Below, one piece after another: positions 13,080 through 23,595 of a stretch of DNA of 64,000 nucleotides. The position numbers and the translations under genes are program-made. The notes beneath the pieces are model-generated. The model was not told the DNA's origin and did not search any database. It was given only the letters and a program-made list of their open reading frames with translations. Location of the stretch: NCBI GenBank assembly GCA_024509875.1, contig JAMPIV010017534.1:1-64000 (forward strand), read 5' to 3'. This DNA is from Oreohelix idahoensis. Lineage: Eukaryota > Mollusca > Gastropoda > Stylommatophora > Oreohelicidae. The first letter of the stretch is position 1. Each line of letters starts with the position of its first letter.

Positions 13080-14145
13080 CATGGGCTATAACTGTATCCC
13101 TCTATATTCCCGCACAAACATTACACAGGGAAACCACAAACACGCAATCATTGGTCATTACCTCGAAGACTACGACCAATTTCCACCAACCCGCTTTCTC
13201 TTTTCAAACAGGAAATGACAGACTGTTTGCCGATGTAGAAAATATGGAAGCGTGCCCGCGCCGAGTAGAAAAACTTGTTCTTTTGTGCAGTCGTCGGAAA
13301 TATTTACAGTAGAATTGATTTTAAGGGGACAACTAATGACATACATAAAAATATAAATGAATGCACTATATAAAGTGTTTTGTCTAGATGAAGGGGCAGA
13401 CAAATAAAGAACCAGATAAATTGATAGACAGATCTGAGTGTGAGGACTTTTAGAGCATTATAGACATCTATTTTCAGTCCAGAGGAATTGTGAAGAAGGC
13501 ATCTTAAAGATGGCATTTAGGCTAATACTAGGATGGTCTAGTCTTTCTGTAGTATTAGAACTATGAGTGTAATTCTCAAAACGATCTAAGTCGGATCTTC
13601 AGAAAAATGACTTTTTCCTTGCAATGCATTTGTTGTAGCATAACCAATTAAAATTCTATAGTGAAGTGGTAATTTACAGACCCATTGGGCGTCTGTATAA
13701 GTGAGAATTCTTAATTTCCAAGTATGACCAAATTATACAATCCAAATTGAGCATTTTACATTACCAGTACTTTATAATGGGAGATAAACTGCATGCACTA
13801 ATAAATACAATATTAAATTAGTTTATTTTCAGTTTTCTCAGTTAATGCTTTCCCTTTCCTTGTGTTCACGAATTCTTTCTTCCTTTGCGTACGTTTTCAT
13901 TTCTTCTGTATCTTTTCTAACAAGCTTATGTTTTCAGAAAAATAAACTGATTTTTGGATGTGTGGACGCAGAGATGCGGGTTGTTTTTCAAGTAAGGAGA
14001 TAATGTTTTACATGTGAATGTGTGGGTACTTACATATTGATTGTAATCATCTTGTGCTGCATTCGAGAATCTAATACGTGGAATTTTCTTCTGTATATTA
14101 TGTATGTGATCCTTGTAGATAAGGTGCTTGCGTAGATTAGAATAA
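13080..14145. other. unassigned AT-rich DNA
   Basis: No recognised gene or repeat terminus. Small frames of 70-80 codons on the minus strand have no family resemblance. Confidence 0.5.
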
Positions 14146-14283
14146 TTGAAGTGGTATAGTAAGATCACTCATGTGGAACTGATGACAAGAACTAGACTTG
14201 CGCTAGTGGAACAAGACATGAGAAGAAGATGCTGGAGATGGACAGGGCACACATTGAGAAAACTTGTTGGTAGCCAGGACAAC
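14146..14283 (+). pseudogene. LINE reverse transcriptase C-terminal scrap
   Basis: The frame reads TRTRLALVEQDMRRRCWRW then GHTLRK, which is the basic motif near the C-terminus of many LINE reverse transcriptases (RRRxWRWxGHxLR). Related scraps lie at 40330-40470 (minus) and 60810-60872 (plus). It runs straight into poly-C, so its 3' end is lost. Confidence 0.7.
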
Positions 14284-14288
14284 CTACT

Positions 14289-14289
<1 letters not shown>

Positions 14290-14319
<30 letters not shown>

Positions 14320-14390
14320 CCCCCCCCCCACCCCCCCCCCTCCCCCCCCCCCCACCCCCCCCCCCCCCCCAAAAAAAAAAAAAAAAAAAA
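14290..14390 (+). repeat. poly-C tract followed by poly-A
   Basis: About 81 bases that are almost all C, broken by single T or A at a few points, then about 20 A. The minus strand is a G-run able to form G-quadruplexes. Such tracts are also prone to sequencing and assembly error, so the length is uncertain. Confidence 0.95.
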
Positions 14391-14599
14391 TTGCCAACTT
14401 CAATTTTCAAAAAGACAATGTCTTGTAGAAAAAAAAAATGAAAGCTCAAAACTTGAAACTACTTTCTTTTAAATTGCAAGAATAAGTTATACAACAATCT
14501 TTGATTATCTTTCTCAAATAGAAAAGAACATGTTTTAGTATACAAATCATTTTGAACAATCTTGTGAATTGTGATGTTAAAATTTAAGTCTCTTAAAAG

Positions 14600-15470
14600 T
14601 TTCAATTTCAGGCACATAAAAATCTCACTTTGCGGGCCTTTTCCTTTGCAGATTTTGTCACCAGTTCCTTCAGGTCGAGTGCTGATGCTCGGGCCTGTTC
14701 AGTTGATATAGTTACCAAGCCAACTAGTCTGTTTTACAACATTGTTGAGCGTATCTCCGTTTTTATAAGTCTGAGCTTTGGGAATCTACCGTAACCACTA
14801 GCCACTGATACTGGAAGTGTGAGAAGGATCCTGAGAGCAACAGAAACATTATCCAAGAGTTTTTGCTGTAGTATGAAGATAAGCCCTCCTTGTGGCGGCA
14901 AGAGACTTTGGAAGTCTTCCAGCTATTGCTATAAATTCACAGTACAGATCTTTAATCATTCAGCAGACCATTTGGGATTTTATATTTGGACATACGCCCT
15001 AATATAACCGACGGAGCTTGTGTCTAGGTTGAACTGGGCGCGCCTCGCCAAAACGAAGCAAAATTCATATTTGAAAAGCACATATCTTCAGCATCAGTAT
15101 CTTTGTTTCCATTGTGCATCAATAACTTTTCTAAATTGTTGCAGGCCTTAAGTATGTCTTCAGTAGTTTTTTGTTGATACTGTATATATCATACAGAAAG
15201 CCAAATAGGGAATTCTACTGTTGTAACTGTTGGAGTCTCTCTCTTCAGCAGATTGTATGGCCATGTCTAAGACAACCTAGTAGAAACCTACTTTGAATTT
15301 CTGTTTTGGATCTTGCTGTGTTTTTTCTTGAGCCTCATGCTCAAACTGCCGTTTCTTTTTCCTTTTTCTAGACTTTTCTGCCTCAAAATTTGGTTGTATC
15401 TCTAGCACATTTACAATCTCAGTAGCATCTATCAAAACTTGGTGAAAACCTTCATCACACCTGCAGTCAT
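14600..15470 (-). pseudogene. hAT transposase relic (ZMYM1-like C-terminus)
   Basis: On the minus strand, broken frames give two recognisable parts. Near 15330-15400 is a charged linker with KSRKRKKKRQFEHEAQE. Near 14660-14850 is a stretch with VALRILLTLPVSVASG and KLRLIKTEIRSTM. The second is the hAT dimerisation region as found in ZMYM1-type transposase-derived proteins (family pattern: PVSVASxERSFSKLKLIKTxLRSTM). Several stops and frame changes lie between them. The block at about 15030-15060, GGCGAGGCGCGCCCAGTTCA on the minus strand, recurs in the hAT MITE at 42027-42358. It is dead. Confidence 0.65.
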
Positions 15471-15479
15471 GTAGCGTGA

Positions 15480-16800
15480 TGTAAATACAAATGCCTTGTT
15501 ATGATAGATAAAAAGGAAAATTGGCAACCAATCAAACGCCGCGAAGCTCGCTTGTTGAAGAACCGGTAACAATGGCGATCTGCAGAGGAAGGGAAAGTGG
15601 GTTTATACAATGGATTCGTGTGTCGTACAAGTGAATGGAGCGACAGAAAGTAATGACCGTGATTTCGTTTTTGAGGGATTAGACCAGCTATATTAATTCC
15701 AAAGGAATAGTTGCTGTGTGCATTACTTTTGGAGAAAATTGAAGGTACATGTGCCAGCATGATGAAAACTGCTGTGTCGATCGTCTTTGATAATTTGGTA
15801 TAAATCGAAGTCGTAACCAATTAAGGAACACTATTTATATAAATGAAGCTCACGATCGTACAAATAAAAGGAAACATGGATGACAAAGATCCATAATCTG
15901 GTTGAACAGAACGAGCACGTTGTATGGACCATGCTGAGCACAGATTCCCCATATCAGCGAGAAAAACCAAAATTATGACTGTGGTTTGAACGGTGCCTTC
16001 CCATACGTCCGCGCTCAGTCTATAAAAGCAAGCGGGGTTTTTTTCAAAATCGTACAGAGCGCAAATAAAAAACAGAAGATAGACAGACTGCTGGAGGTTG
16101 AGATAGCAGCGTGCCTGGAAAGCTTATTTCTCCATCTGCATGCTGGGCAGTTCAATACATCACCAATTCCTCAGTCCGGTTTGAACTTCTGAACCATCCT
16201 CAGAGTGTGTGTAAGTTTATAAATATATATTGTAATTAAATTCAATTTCATTACATGTTAGATAAGTTTAATCGATTTGTGAGGACTAAATTTGAATTTA
16301 ATTTGTGGATGACGAAACGAACACGATGCTTACCAGGGTTAAGTCGGAATGGAAACTCAGGAGTGTTCAAAAGCTTATAATCAATAAGAATACTTTTACA
16401 GATGACTGCAAGCTACAATAACTGTAGAAGGCGACTGCAGCATCATGATTTTGCACAAACAGTGTGCTTTATTTATTTATGAAAATGTATTACAGTTAGA
16501 CATATCATGTCTATGTTATACTGCCAATAGAACAGATCCATGTGTCATACATACACATACATACGCTGAACACTTTCACTCACTGACACGTAGACTTGTG
16601 GGCCATTACGACCAAAAGGCTAGCCACATTTCACACTTTGTTCCAGGTTGCTGTTCTGGTTTGGAACAGGAGGATCTCGAACAGAAATCCACTCGTGACT
16701 CACTTCAACAATAAGGAGCACCTCGGTGTTATTCTGTAGCCTAGTGCAGTCAATAGCCCACTGCTGTGAATATTACTTGTGTAGACCAGAAGAGCTGTAC
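15480..16800. other. unassigned intergenic DNA
   Basis: No coding family, RNA or repeat terminus recognised. Open frames are under 120 codons and unremarkable. Confidence 0.5.
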
Positions 16801-16819
16801 CAGAGCACTGAAGCTGAGT

Positions 16820-17052
<233 letters not shown>

Positions 17053-17423
17053 AAGCAAAAGTGGTATGATGAGAAACTGTTCTAGAAGATAGGCAAGACA
17101 AGTGACAATTTAGTTTAAAGGAAATTTGAAAGAACATTCTGTTTCATTTTGAAAATTCCAGCATAGACTTTTGTTTAATTAATAATTGCAACTCAACTAT
17201 TGAATAATTGTGTAATTAATCTTTTATTCACCCAATTTCATTATTTTTCATCATACATATTTGCACAAGAAGAAAACCAGAGATAAATGTATATAATAAA
17301 CGATTCAGTAATTTTATTCCTCTGACTTATCAAATCTATGTTGTAGCATTTTGAGTTTTACTGAATTGTTGTTTATCATAGGTAGTTACTAGCTAATGTG
17401 GCATCTTAGGCTCCAACGTTCAT
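17053..17423. other. unassigned AT-rich flank of element 1
   Basis: Nothing recognised. The target duplication CTGAT of element 1 is at 17424-17428. Confidence 0.5.
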
Positions 17424-17428
17424 CTGAT

Positions 17429-19450
17429 TGTGGTGAAGTGGGATGTTATAAATATTTATAAGGGACTTAGTGTACTGACTGAGATCAGCTGTGAAGGTAT
17501 ATATATATCTAATAAGAGTAGTATATTATATATATAACCTTACTTGCTACCACATATCTATATATCTCAGTCAGAATTATTCTGGAATAGTGTGGTGACT
17601 ACGTTTAGTGTCTAGGGTATGTGTATGATGAAGTGTAAGTCACAACAACAGACAGATAAACAATTTAATTTAATCCACTACTCTTAACAACACTGTGACA
17701 CTCACATACATATAACACTCTATGAGAATATCTTAAAGAAGTCACTCGTAACGTTTCAAATAACAATATGTATTCATTACTGGCATGAATGAATATGTGT
17801 CCTGATTCAACTACAAGGGAACCAGGAATCACAATCAATTTAAATTACAAGTTATGTACAGAATGTATTTAATATGAATATTGTAGTGACATATATTATT
17901 ACAAATGTTCTATGTGTGTCAGTTGTGTAGTAGTAAAATGAGGTAATACTGGTTTTGTTTTGTTCAAGCTCTGTTGGTATTTGTCATCATGACTTCAATA
18001 GTTTGTCTTTAGGGACTAGTATTGGAGATGTTCACAGTTCCTGATTTTAAGACAAGTAAATCCCCTCTGAATGGTATTTTTATAAAGTTATTTCAAGATG
18101 AGGGGACATAATGTTGAGCTCAGCTGGCCAACTCTGCTTATCTTGAGTGATGGCGGCAGGAGAGGACTCCTCTGCTCGAATTCTCTTCTGGGCTCTGGAG
18201 ATACCTCACTGATAGCTAAAAGGACCAAGGAGTATGCTGTCCGACACTGGATTCAGCAAAGCTCTGACCAGGTGCTGCTCACTACCATCAAGACCACTGT
18301 CCCACAATTCATACGAATAAACACAGATACGTTGATTAGCAATGAATTCTGGCACAAACTGGCACAAATTTCCATCTGCTTATCTTCCAGGCTTTTATTG
18401 AGTAAAATATAAGCTGGCTTCAACGCACTGATGCTTTATCAAGATCATTTAAACAAGTGGTCTCGAACTAACGCTCCCAAGTGTGTATATCAGCGAGACT
18501 GGCCAATGAGCCACGTTTCGACAAGTGTTTGAAAAAAATGTTATCTTTCCCGTCTCCCCTAACAACCAAGATAGTATTTATAGCCCGACCAATCGTGGTT
18601 AGGCTTTCATTTGTTGCGCTCCAATCAATTTGGAGTTTACATGGTAGGCTATTTCGGTAACGTAAATTTTTTTCAAACACGTTAAAAAAAAATCTTATGA
18701 GCAGAAATGATTTTATGCTGTCAGGCACCCCCAATATTTTATTTTGGGTATAATTTATTAATTCCTGGACTATTTGCGTAACGTTTTACATATTATTTGT
18801 CAGCAAGCCCTAAGGAACCCAAAAATACTAATTTAAAGGAGCTACGTGGCTGCGTTCAAAATATGCAATTTCTTCTACCTCCTGTTTCGAAGATGTGCTG
18901 TCTGGGTACTGTTATGTTTTCAACCGTAAACCCATCTAATGTTATCTTTTCTAATAAGAGTCTGTTATGATTTATAAACCTAACTCTGGGAAAGGGTAGT
19001 GTATTTTATCACTGTCCGTCTGAAAAAAAATTAGTGCATGTAGACTTACACGCGTGATGGCAGCATTTGCGTATCGCGCGAAGCGTGTTTAGTGTTCGGC
19101 TTTCTGCCTCTCCCTTCTCGCTATCCTTTTGTCCATCTGTTCGTTCGTTTTGGTAACGTAATATAATTAATGTTAGGATTAATTTAGGTCATTACGCAGG
19201 ACCTCTCAATGCTTTTCCAAGAAATACAGCACACGTTTCATTGAAGAAAGCGGGTAATAATACAGTAAGCTTTTATATCAACGTGAAAGCGTTACAATTT
19301 GCAGACGAAGCAGAAAACAAGGGGGATTTCGAGTACATTCCTTGTGACAGCACTGTCATTTTACCATTGCTCTTCTCTTTATTAATTTTATTTGTTAGGC
19401 TTCATATTTACCTAATAATTTATATATGTGGATTAGAATATTTCATGACA
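17429..19450 (-). repeat. 3' LTR of element 1
   Basis: 2022 bp. In element orientation it is the downstream LTR. It is related to but clearly diverged from the element 2 LTR: the same blocks occur in the same order, with many substitutions and about 370 bp less length. Antisense open frames inside it (for example 18098-18412) recur in the other LTR only because the LTRs are copies. Confidence 0.95.
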
Positions 19451-19461
19451 CCTCCCCTCTT
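19451..19461 (-). other. polypurine tract of element 1
   Basis: On the minus strand AAGAGGGGAGG stands directly before the TGTCATG start of the 3' LTR, as expected for the plus-strand primer of reverse transcription. Confidence 0.8.
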
Positions 19462-19517
19462 AAAACAGACATTATATGTCAGTCCTTTATTCTATATACA
19501 CATAGAGAAATTTATTA

Positions 19518-21360
19518 TTATTTCTGGGGTTTACGGTGATTCTCATCACACGGATGGCGGCTTAAAAAATCCGCTCCCAGATTGGTTTTTCCAGATATAT
19601 ATTCAATGCTAAAATTATATGGAGCCAGAAGCAAAGACCATCGGAGTAACCTAGAGTTCTCATGCTTAGCCTGTGCTAAAAACGATAAAGGTTTGTGGTC
19701 AGTTTGCAACTTAAATGCCTTCCCATATAGATAAATATTGAATTTCTTTATTGCCCATATTACTGCAAGACATTCCTTTTCGCTAGTTGAGTAGTTGATT
19801 TCAGCTTTATTCAACTTTCTGCTAGCATATGCCACTGGGCTTAATTCCCCATCCAATGCATCTGATTTCTGTAGTAAAGTTGCACCTAACCCAATATTAC
19901 TTGCATCCGTCCTTACTATGAATTCTTGACTTAAGTCAGGTAATTTCAAAATGGGTTTACTTGTGAGCTTTTCCTTCAATTCTTGGTAAGTCATTTCACA
20001 TTGTGGTGTCCATGTAATGCGATCTGGAAGTCCTTTACGTGTCAATTCCGTTAAAGGTGCACATATGGAATTAAAGTTTTTGATATACTTCTGGTAGAAA
20101 CCACATAATGAGACAAAGGATCTCACGTCCTTCTTGGTTTGTGGTCTCGGGGCTTTCTGTAGTTTCTCTAAATTCTTTGGGTCAGGGGTCATGTTTCCCT
20201 GATAAACTGTGTGTCCCAAAAATTCCAATTCTTTACATCCAACGCAACATTTGGTTGGTCGGGCTGTTAAATTTGCCTCCCTAAGTCGATCAAACAGCAT
20301 GTTCAGAGAGTCAATGTGTTCCTCAAATGTTTCTGTTGCTATAAGGATATCATCCATAAAATTTGTTATACAGGGATTATTCAGAGGATCCAATAATTTT
20401 CTCATCATTCTAGAGAAGACACTAGGCGCATTCTTCAATCCAAATGGCAATCTATTAAACTCATAGTGTCCTTCTGAGGTACTAAAAGCTAGGTATGGTC
20501 TCTAACCTCAGGCTTTACTGGAATCTGATAGTATCCTTTACTCAGATCCACTTTTGAGAAATATTTAGCTTTATTTAGTCTGGCAAACAGCTGATTTGTA
20601 TCCGGCAATGGATCCACCTGTCCTTCTGTAATAGCATTCAGTCTCCTGTAATCTATACAGAGTCTATGTTCTCCAGAGGGCTTCCTTAAGAGTACAACAC
20701 CGGAACTATACGAAGACTCACTGTGCGAAATAATTCCTTCCTTCAATAGATAGTCTATCTCTTCCTTCAAAGCTTTTTCCTTAGCAAACGGAATCGAATA
20801 TGGTTTCATACAGACAGGTGTGGAGTCTATGAGTTTCATATCATATTCCAATAGGTTTGTATGCCCTGGTCGGTCTGTTAACACCTCTGCATGATTATTT
20901 AGAACCTGTTGCACTCTCTCTTTCTGAGTTTTCGTTAAATGTGTACTGATTTTCACCTGTGCTGCTGTCTCACAGGGGTGTAATGGATATTCAAATGATG
21001 AAAGTGGTTCCTTTTTCATCTCCATGGCGATGGACAAGGTCAACAAGTGTGTCTCTTCCTGATGTTCTCTTTCCAAATATTTCTTCAGGAGATTCACATG
21101 ATAGATTTTTTCTTTCCCCTTCTTATCTATCTTATAATTTGTTCTAGACACCTTCTCTAGAACTGTATATGGACCCTGCCATCCAATTTGTAACTTATTC
21201 TGACTCCCGGGCAAAAGAAGCAGTACCTTCTCTCCCACAGCCAAATTTCTGTCTTTCGCCTTCCTGTTATAATAGGCAGCATGTTTCTTCCTGGCTTGTT
21301 TCAAATTTTCATTGGCAAGTTTCCAGCCAGTTTTTAACCGAGTGGTCAGCTCATTCACCT
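19518..21360 (-). pseudogene. element 1 pol remnant: integrase C-terminus, RT, RNase H
   Basis: Two frames. The first (21358 to 20489) holds the integrase GPY/F-type C-terminal domain (IGWQGPY) and the first part of reverse transcriptase, including KVDLSKGYYQIPVKPEV. The second (20450 to 19518) holds FGLKNAP, the catalytic FMDD, and RNase H with RTDAS, TSEKECLA and QTDHKPL, ending a few residues after LSRHPCDENH. Compared with element 2, a TAT codon has become TAG near 21360, cutting it off from the upstream part. A 2-bp GA insertion near 20500 shifts the frame inside reverse transcriptase. Both lesions would prevent enzyme production from this copy. The active-site residues themselves look intact. 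Confidence 0.88.
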
Positions 21361-21420
21361 ATTGGTATGAAGATGTAATGTTTTCCTCTGCCTTTTCATC
21401 AGTCCACGTTCTTAACAAAG

Positions 21421-23403
21421 CTACATATGGACCTTTAATTGTGTGGACATATTTGTCCATGCACCGGTATGGTCTCTTCCACTTGAAGCTTTATAGTGAT
21501 GATTTTTCCTCCCAGAATTATCATTCACAAAACGACCGCTACCAATTTTTCTTTTGGGGCTTTCTCCCCTCTTAAAATTCTTGATGAGAGATTTCCTCCC
21601 TGCATCTTCTTCCTCTAGTTGGTTTAAGTCCGATTGAGGGATTGTCGGCTTATCCTGGGGTAAGACATCTTTTTGCACTCTCCGCATAGTGGCCATTGTA
21701 AAACAGTTAAGTGAAGCTTGTCCGTGAAAAGGGGCTTCCCATTTCATTTGGTCCACTTTATCAAATTTATTTTTCCTTTTATTGTCAGGCCTGATTTTGC
21801 CCCATGGCGTGTCCAGGTCCTGATCCATGTTCCCACTTGTGGGTGTTCCCTCATGTGCTATGCTACACCTTTCTACAAAGTTCTCAATGTCCCATCTTGC
21901 TTTGGGCCAATAATAATTGTGAGCCACCTTTTGAATGATGGTACCTATCTTCTCATGGTCCCCATCTGGTTTCACATGTAGACTCCTTATTAAGTCTGCC
22001 CTATATCTTTTAGGAAGAACCAGCTGTCCGTGACCATTGGATCTAGCTCCAGTCTTCCTATAAATCAACTTGTTTTTCATGTAAAAATCTCCCTTGCCTG
22101 GAGTTGTATGACAAGTTGACAATTTTCTGAAACAAGGCTTGAGTGTTTTATCCCCAGCCTGTGCCTTCCTCATCTCTTCTGGAGTGGTATCCAACATAAT
22201 ATCCTCCTCCTGTCTTGAGGTCGACCTGACCTGAAGGGTTGCCATATACACAGGTTTCCTTCTACAATGGTCAGTGTCATGATTGTCCATCTGACAATTC
22301 TTACACCACCTTTTTCCTTGGTTGAAAGATTTTCTTTCATCATATTTCCTTTCATCGAATTGTGGGAATTTATTTTTATTGTCATACCGTGGCCTATCAA
22401 ATTGGTGCTTACCTTTATTTTGATCCCTAGGATCAAATTTATTAAAGTTCTGTGGTGCCCTAAAGTTGTCCACCTGTTTCTTTTTATTACCTGTTACCTC
22501 TGCTTGAGCTGCTTGATACCTTTCAGCAACATTTAGCAACTCATCCAGCCTCTCTGCACCTTGTTCCATGAGAAACTTTCTCAGGTCTGGAGCCATGGAC
22601 TCTCTTAGTTGCTCTATAAGGACCATTTCCTTAAGATCTTGGGTTTTCCCCAGAGAAGTCCATTTCTCCAAGTATGTCTCTATTCGTGCAGAGAACTGGT
22701 GATAGGTTTCACCTGACAGTAGTTTAGCATTCCTAAATTTTTTTCTGTAAAACTCTGCATTCTTTTCATATCTTAACAAAAGAGCCTGCTTTAGCATGTC
22801 ATAATTTTCCTGATCACCTCTGCTCATTTTTGCAAAAACTTCATAAGCTGCCCCACGAAGTCCCTGAGATAACTTTAAGCTCCACCTTTCTCTCTCTAAC
22901 CCATACGTGGTAGCTAATAGCTCATACCTATTTATATAGCTCTCAATATCATCGTCTTTCTCAACAAAATGATCTAAATGAAAATTCATAGCTGAGATTG
23001 AGGCTCCCTGAGTAACCGTAGCATCAGAGGCAAAGGGGCTGGCACCATTTTCAGGAGCATGGCCTTGAAACTCAAACTCCCTTAGTCGTAATTCATGTTC
23101 CCTTTGTAATCTTTTCTCCTCCTTTTCTGCTTCCCTCTCTGCAGCTAATCTCTTCTCTTCCCTTTCTGCAGCCAATCGTTTGTCTTCTCTTTCTGCCTCC
23201 AATTTCTTAGTCTCAGCCTCAATCTGCAACCTCTTAATTTCCCTGTCAGCCTCTAACTTTCTTTCGGCTTCAAACCTTCTTTCTTCGCGTTCAATAAATT
23301 TGTCACATTCCGTAGTAACATAGGCAACCATAACTTGCCCATCTAATCCTAACTCTTTTGCAGTCTGAACCGCAGCAGATCGAAATTTGGCCAGGTCCGC
23401 CAT
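21421..23403 (-). CDS. element 1 Gag fused to an unidentified basic region
   Basis: A 660-codon uninterrupted frame. Residues 1-110 are a highly charged E/K/R coiled-coil-like N-terminus. Residues 145-310 hold the capsid part, whose end (about 205-305) resembles the SCAN domain. Residues 367-380 are a CCHC zinc knuckle, C-x2-C-x4-H-x4-C. The frame then skips about 120 residues that contain protease in element 2 and rejoins at residues 387-463. At about residue 464 it departs from element 2. Residues 464-515 look like a zinc-binding integrase N-terminus from another lineage (NYYWPKARWDIENFVERC), with the final C-x2-C cysteine lacking (CSIA). Residues 516-655 are lysine/arginine/asparagine-rich with no catalytic D,D,E motifs, and I do not recognise them. 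The frame ends at a TAG shortly after the sequence returns to element 2-like DNA. It probably makes a structural protein that packages RNA. Confidence 0.8.
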   Translation of the reverse strand: MADLAKFRSAAVQTAKELGLDGQVMVAYVTTECDKFIEREERRFEAERKLEADREIKRLQIEAETKKLEAEREDKRLAAEREEKRLAAEREAEKEEKRLQREHELRLREFEFQGHAPENGASPFASDATVTQGASISAMNFHLDHFVEKDDDIESYINRYELLATTYGLERERWSLKLSQGLRGAAYEVFAKMSRGDQENYDMLKQALLLRYEKNAEFYRKKFRNAKLLSGETYHQFSARIETYLEKWTSLGKTQDLKEMVLIEQLRESMAPDLRKFLMEQGAERLDELLNVAERYQAAQAEVTGNKKKQVDNFRAPQNFNKFDPRDQNKGKHQFDRPRYDNKNKFPQFDERKYDERKSFNQGKRWCKNCQMDNHDTDHCRRKPVYMATLQVRSTSRQEEDIMLDTTPEEMRKAQAGDKTLKPCFRKLSTCHTTPGKGDFYMKNKLIYRKTGARSNGHGQLVLPKRYRADLIRSLHVKPDGDHEKIGTIIQKVAHNYYWPKARWDIENFVERCSIAHEGTPTSGNMDQDLDTPWGKIRPDNKRKNKFDKVDQMKWEAPFHGQASLNCFTMATMRRVQKDVLPQDKPTIPQSDLNQLEEEDAGRKSLIKNFKRGESPKRKIGSGRFVNDNSGRKNHHYKASSGRDHTGAWTNMSTQLKVHM

Positions 23404-23570
23404 TGTCTATCAGGTAACTTTATATAATGTCTAACCAACAATTCAATCTCTAATGGACAACACAGGCACCGTGAGCTCAACCTTATTTAATTCCACCCAA
23501 GGATATCTTTTAATTCTTATATTCCCTGAAGTGAATTATCCCCAATATTTTTAATAGTTAAAGATTCAAA

Positions 23571-23590
23571 ATCCCGGGAGCGAGACCCCA
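23571..23590 (-). other. primer-binding-site candidate, element 1
   Basis: Five bases inside the 5' LTR, minus strand TGGGGTCTCGCTCCCGGGAT. The position and leading TGG fit a tRNA primer site ending in the CCA complement. I cannot name the tRNA. The same site is at 44829 in element 2. Confidence 0.65.
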
Positions 23591-23595
23591 ATATA

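Noticed and set aside
18098..18412. 104-codon frame repeated at 24266-24580
   Set aside because: The repetition is due to the two LTRs. The frame is antisense to element 1 and is not conserved in the related LTRs of element 2.
19241..19612. 123-codon plus-strand frame across the LTR edge of element 1
   Set aside because: It runs out of the LTR, across the purine tract and into antisense pol; a chance frame.
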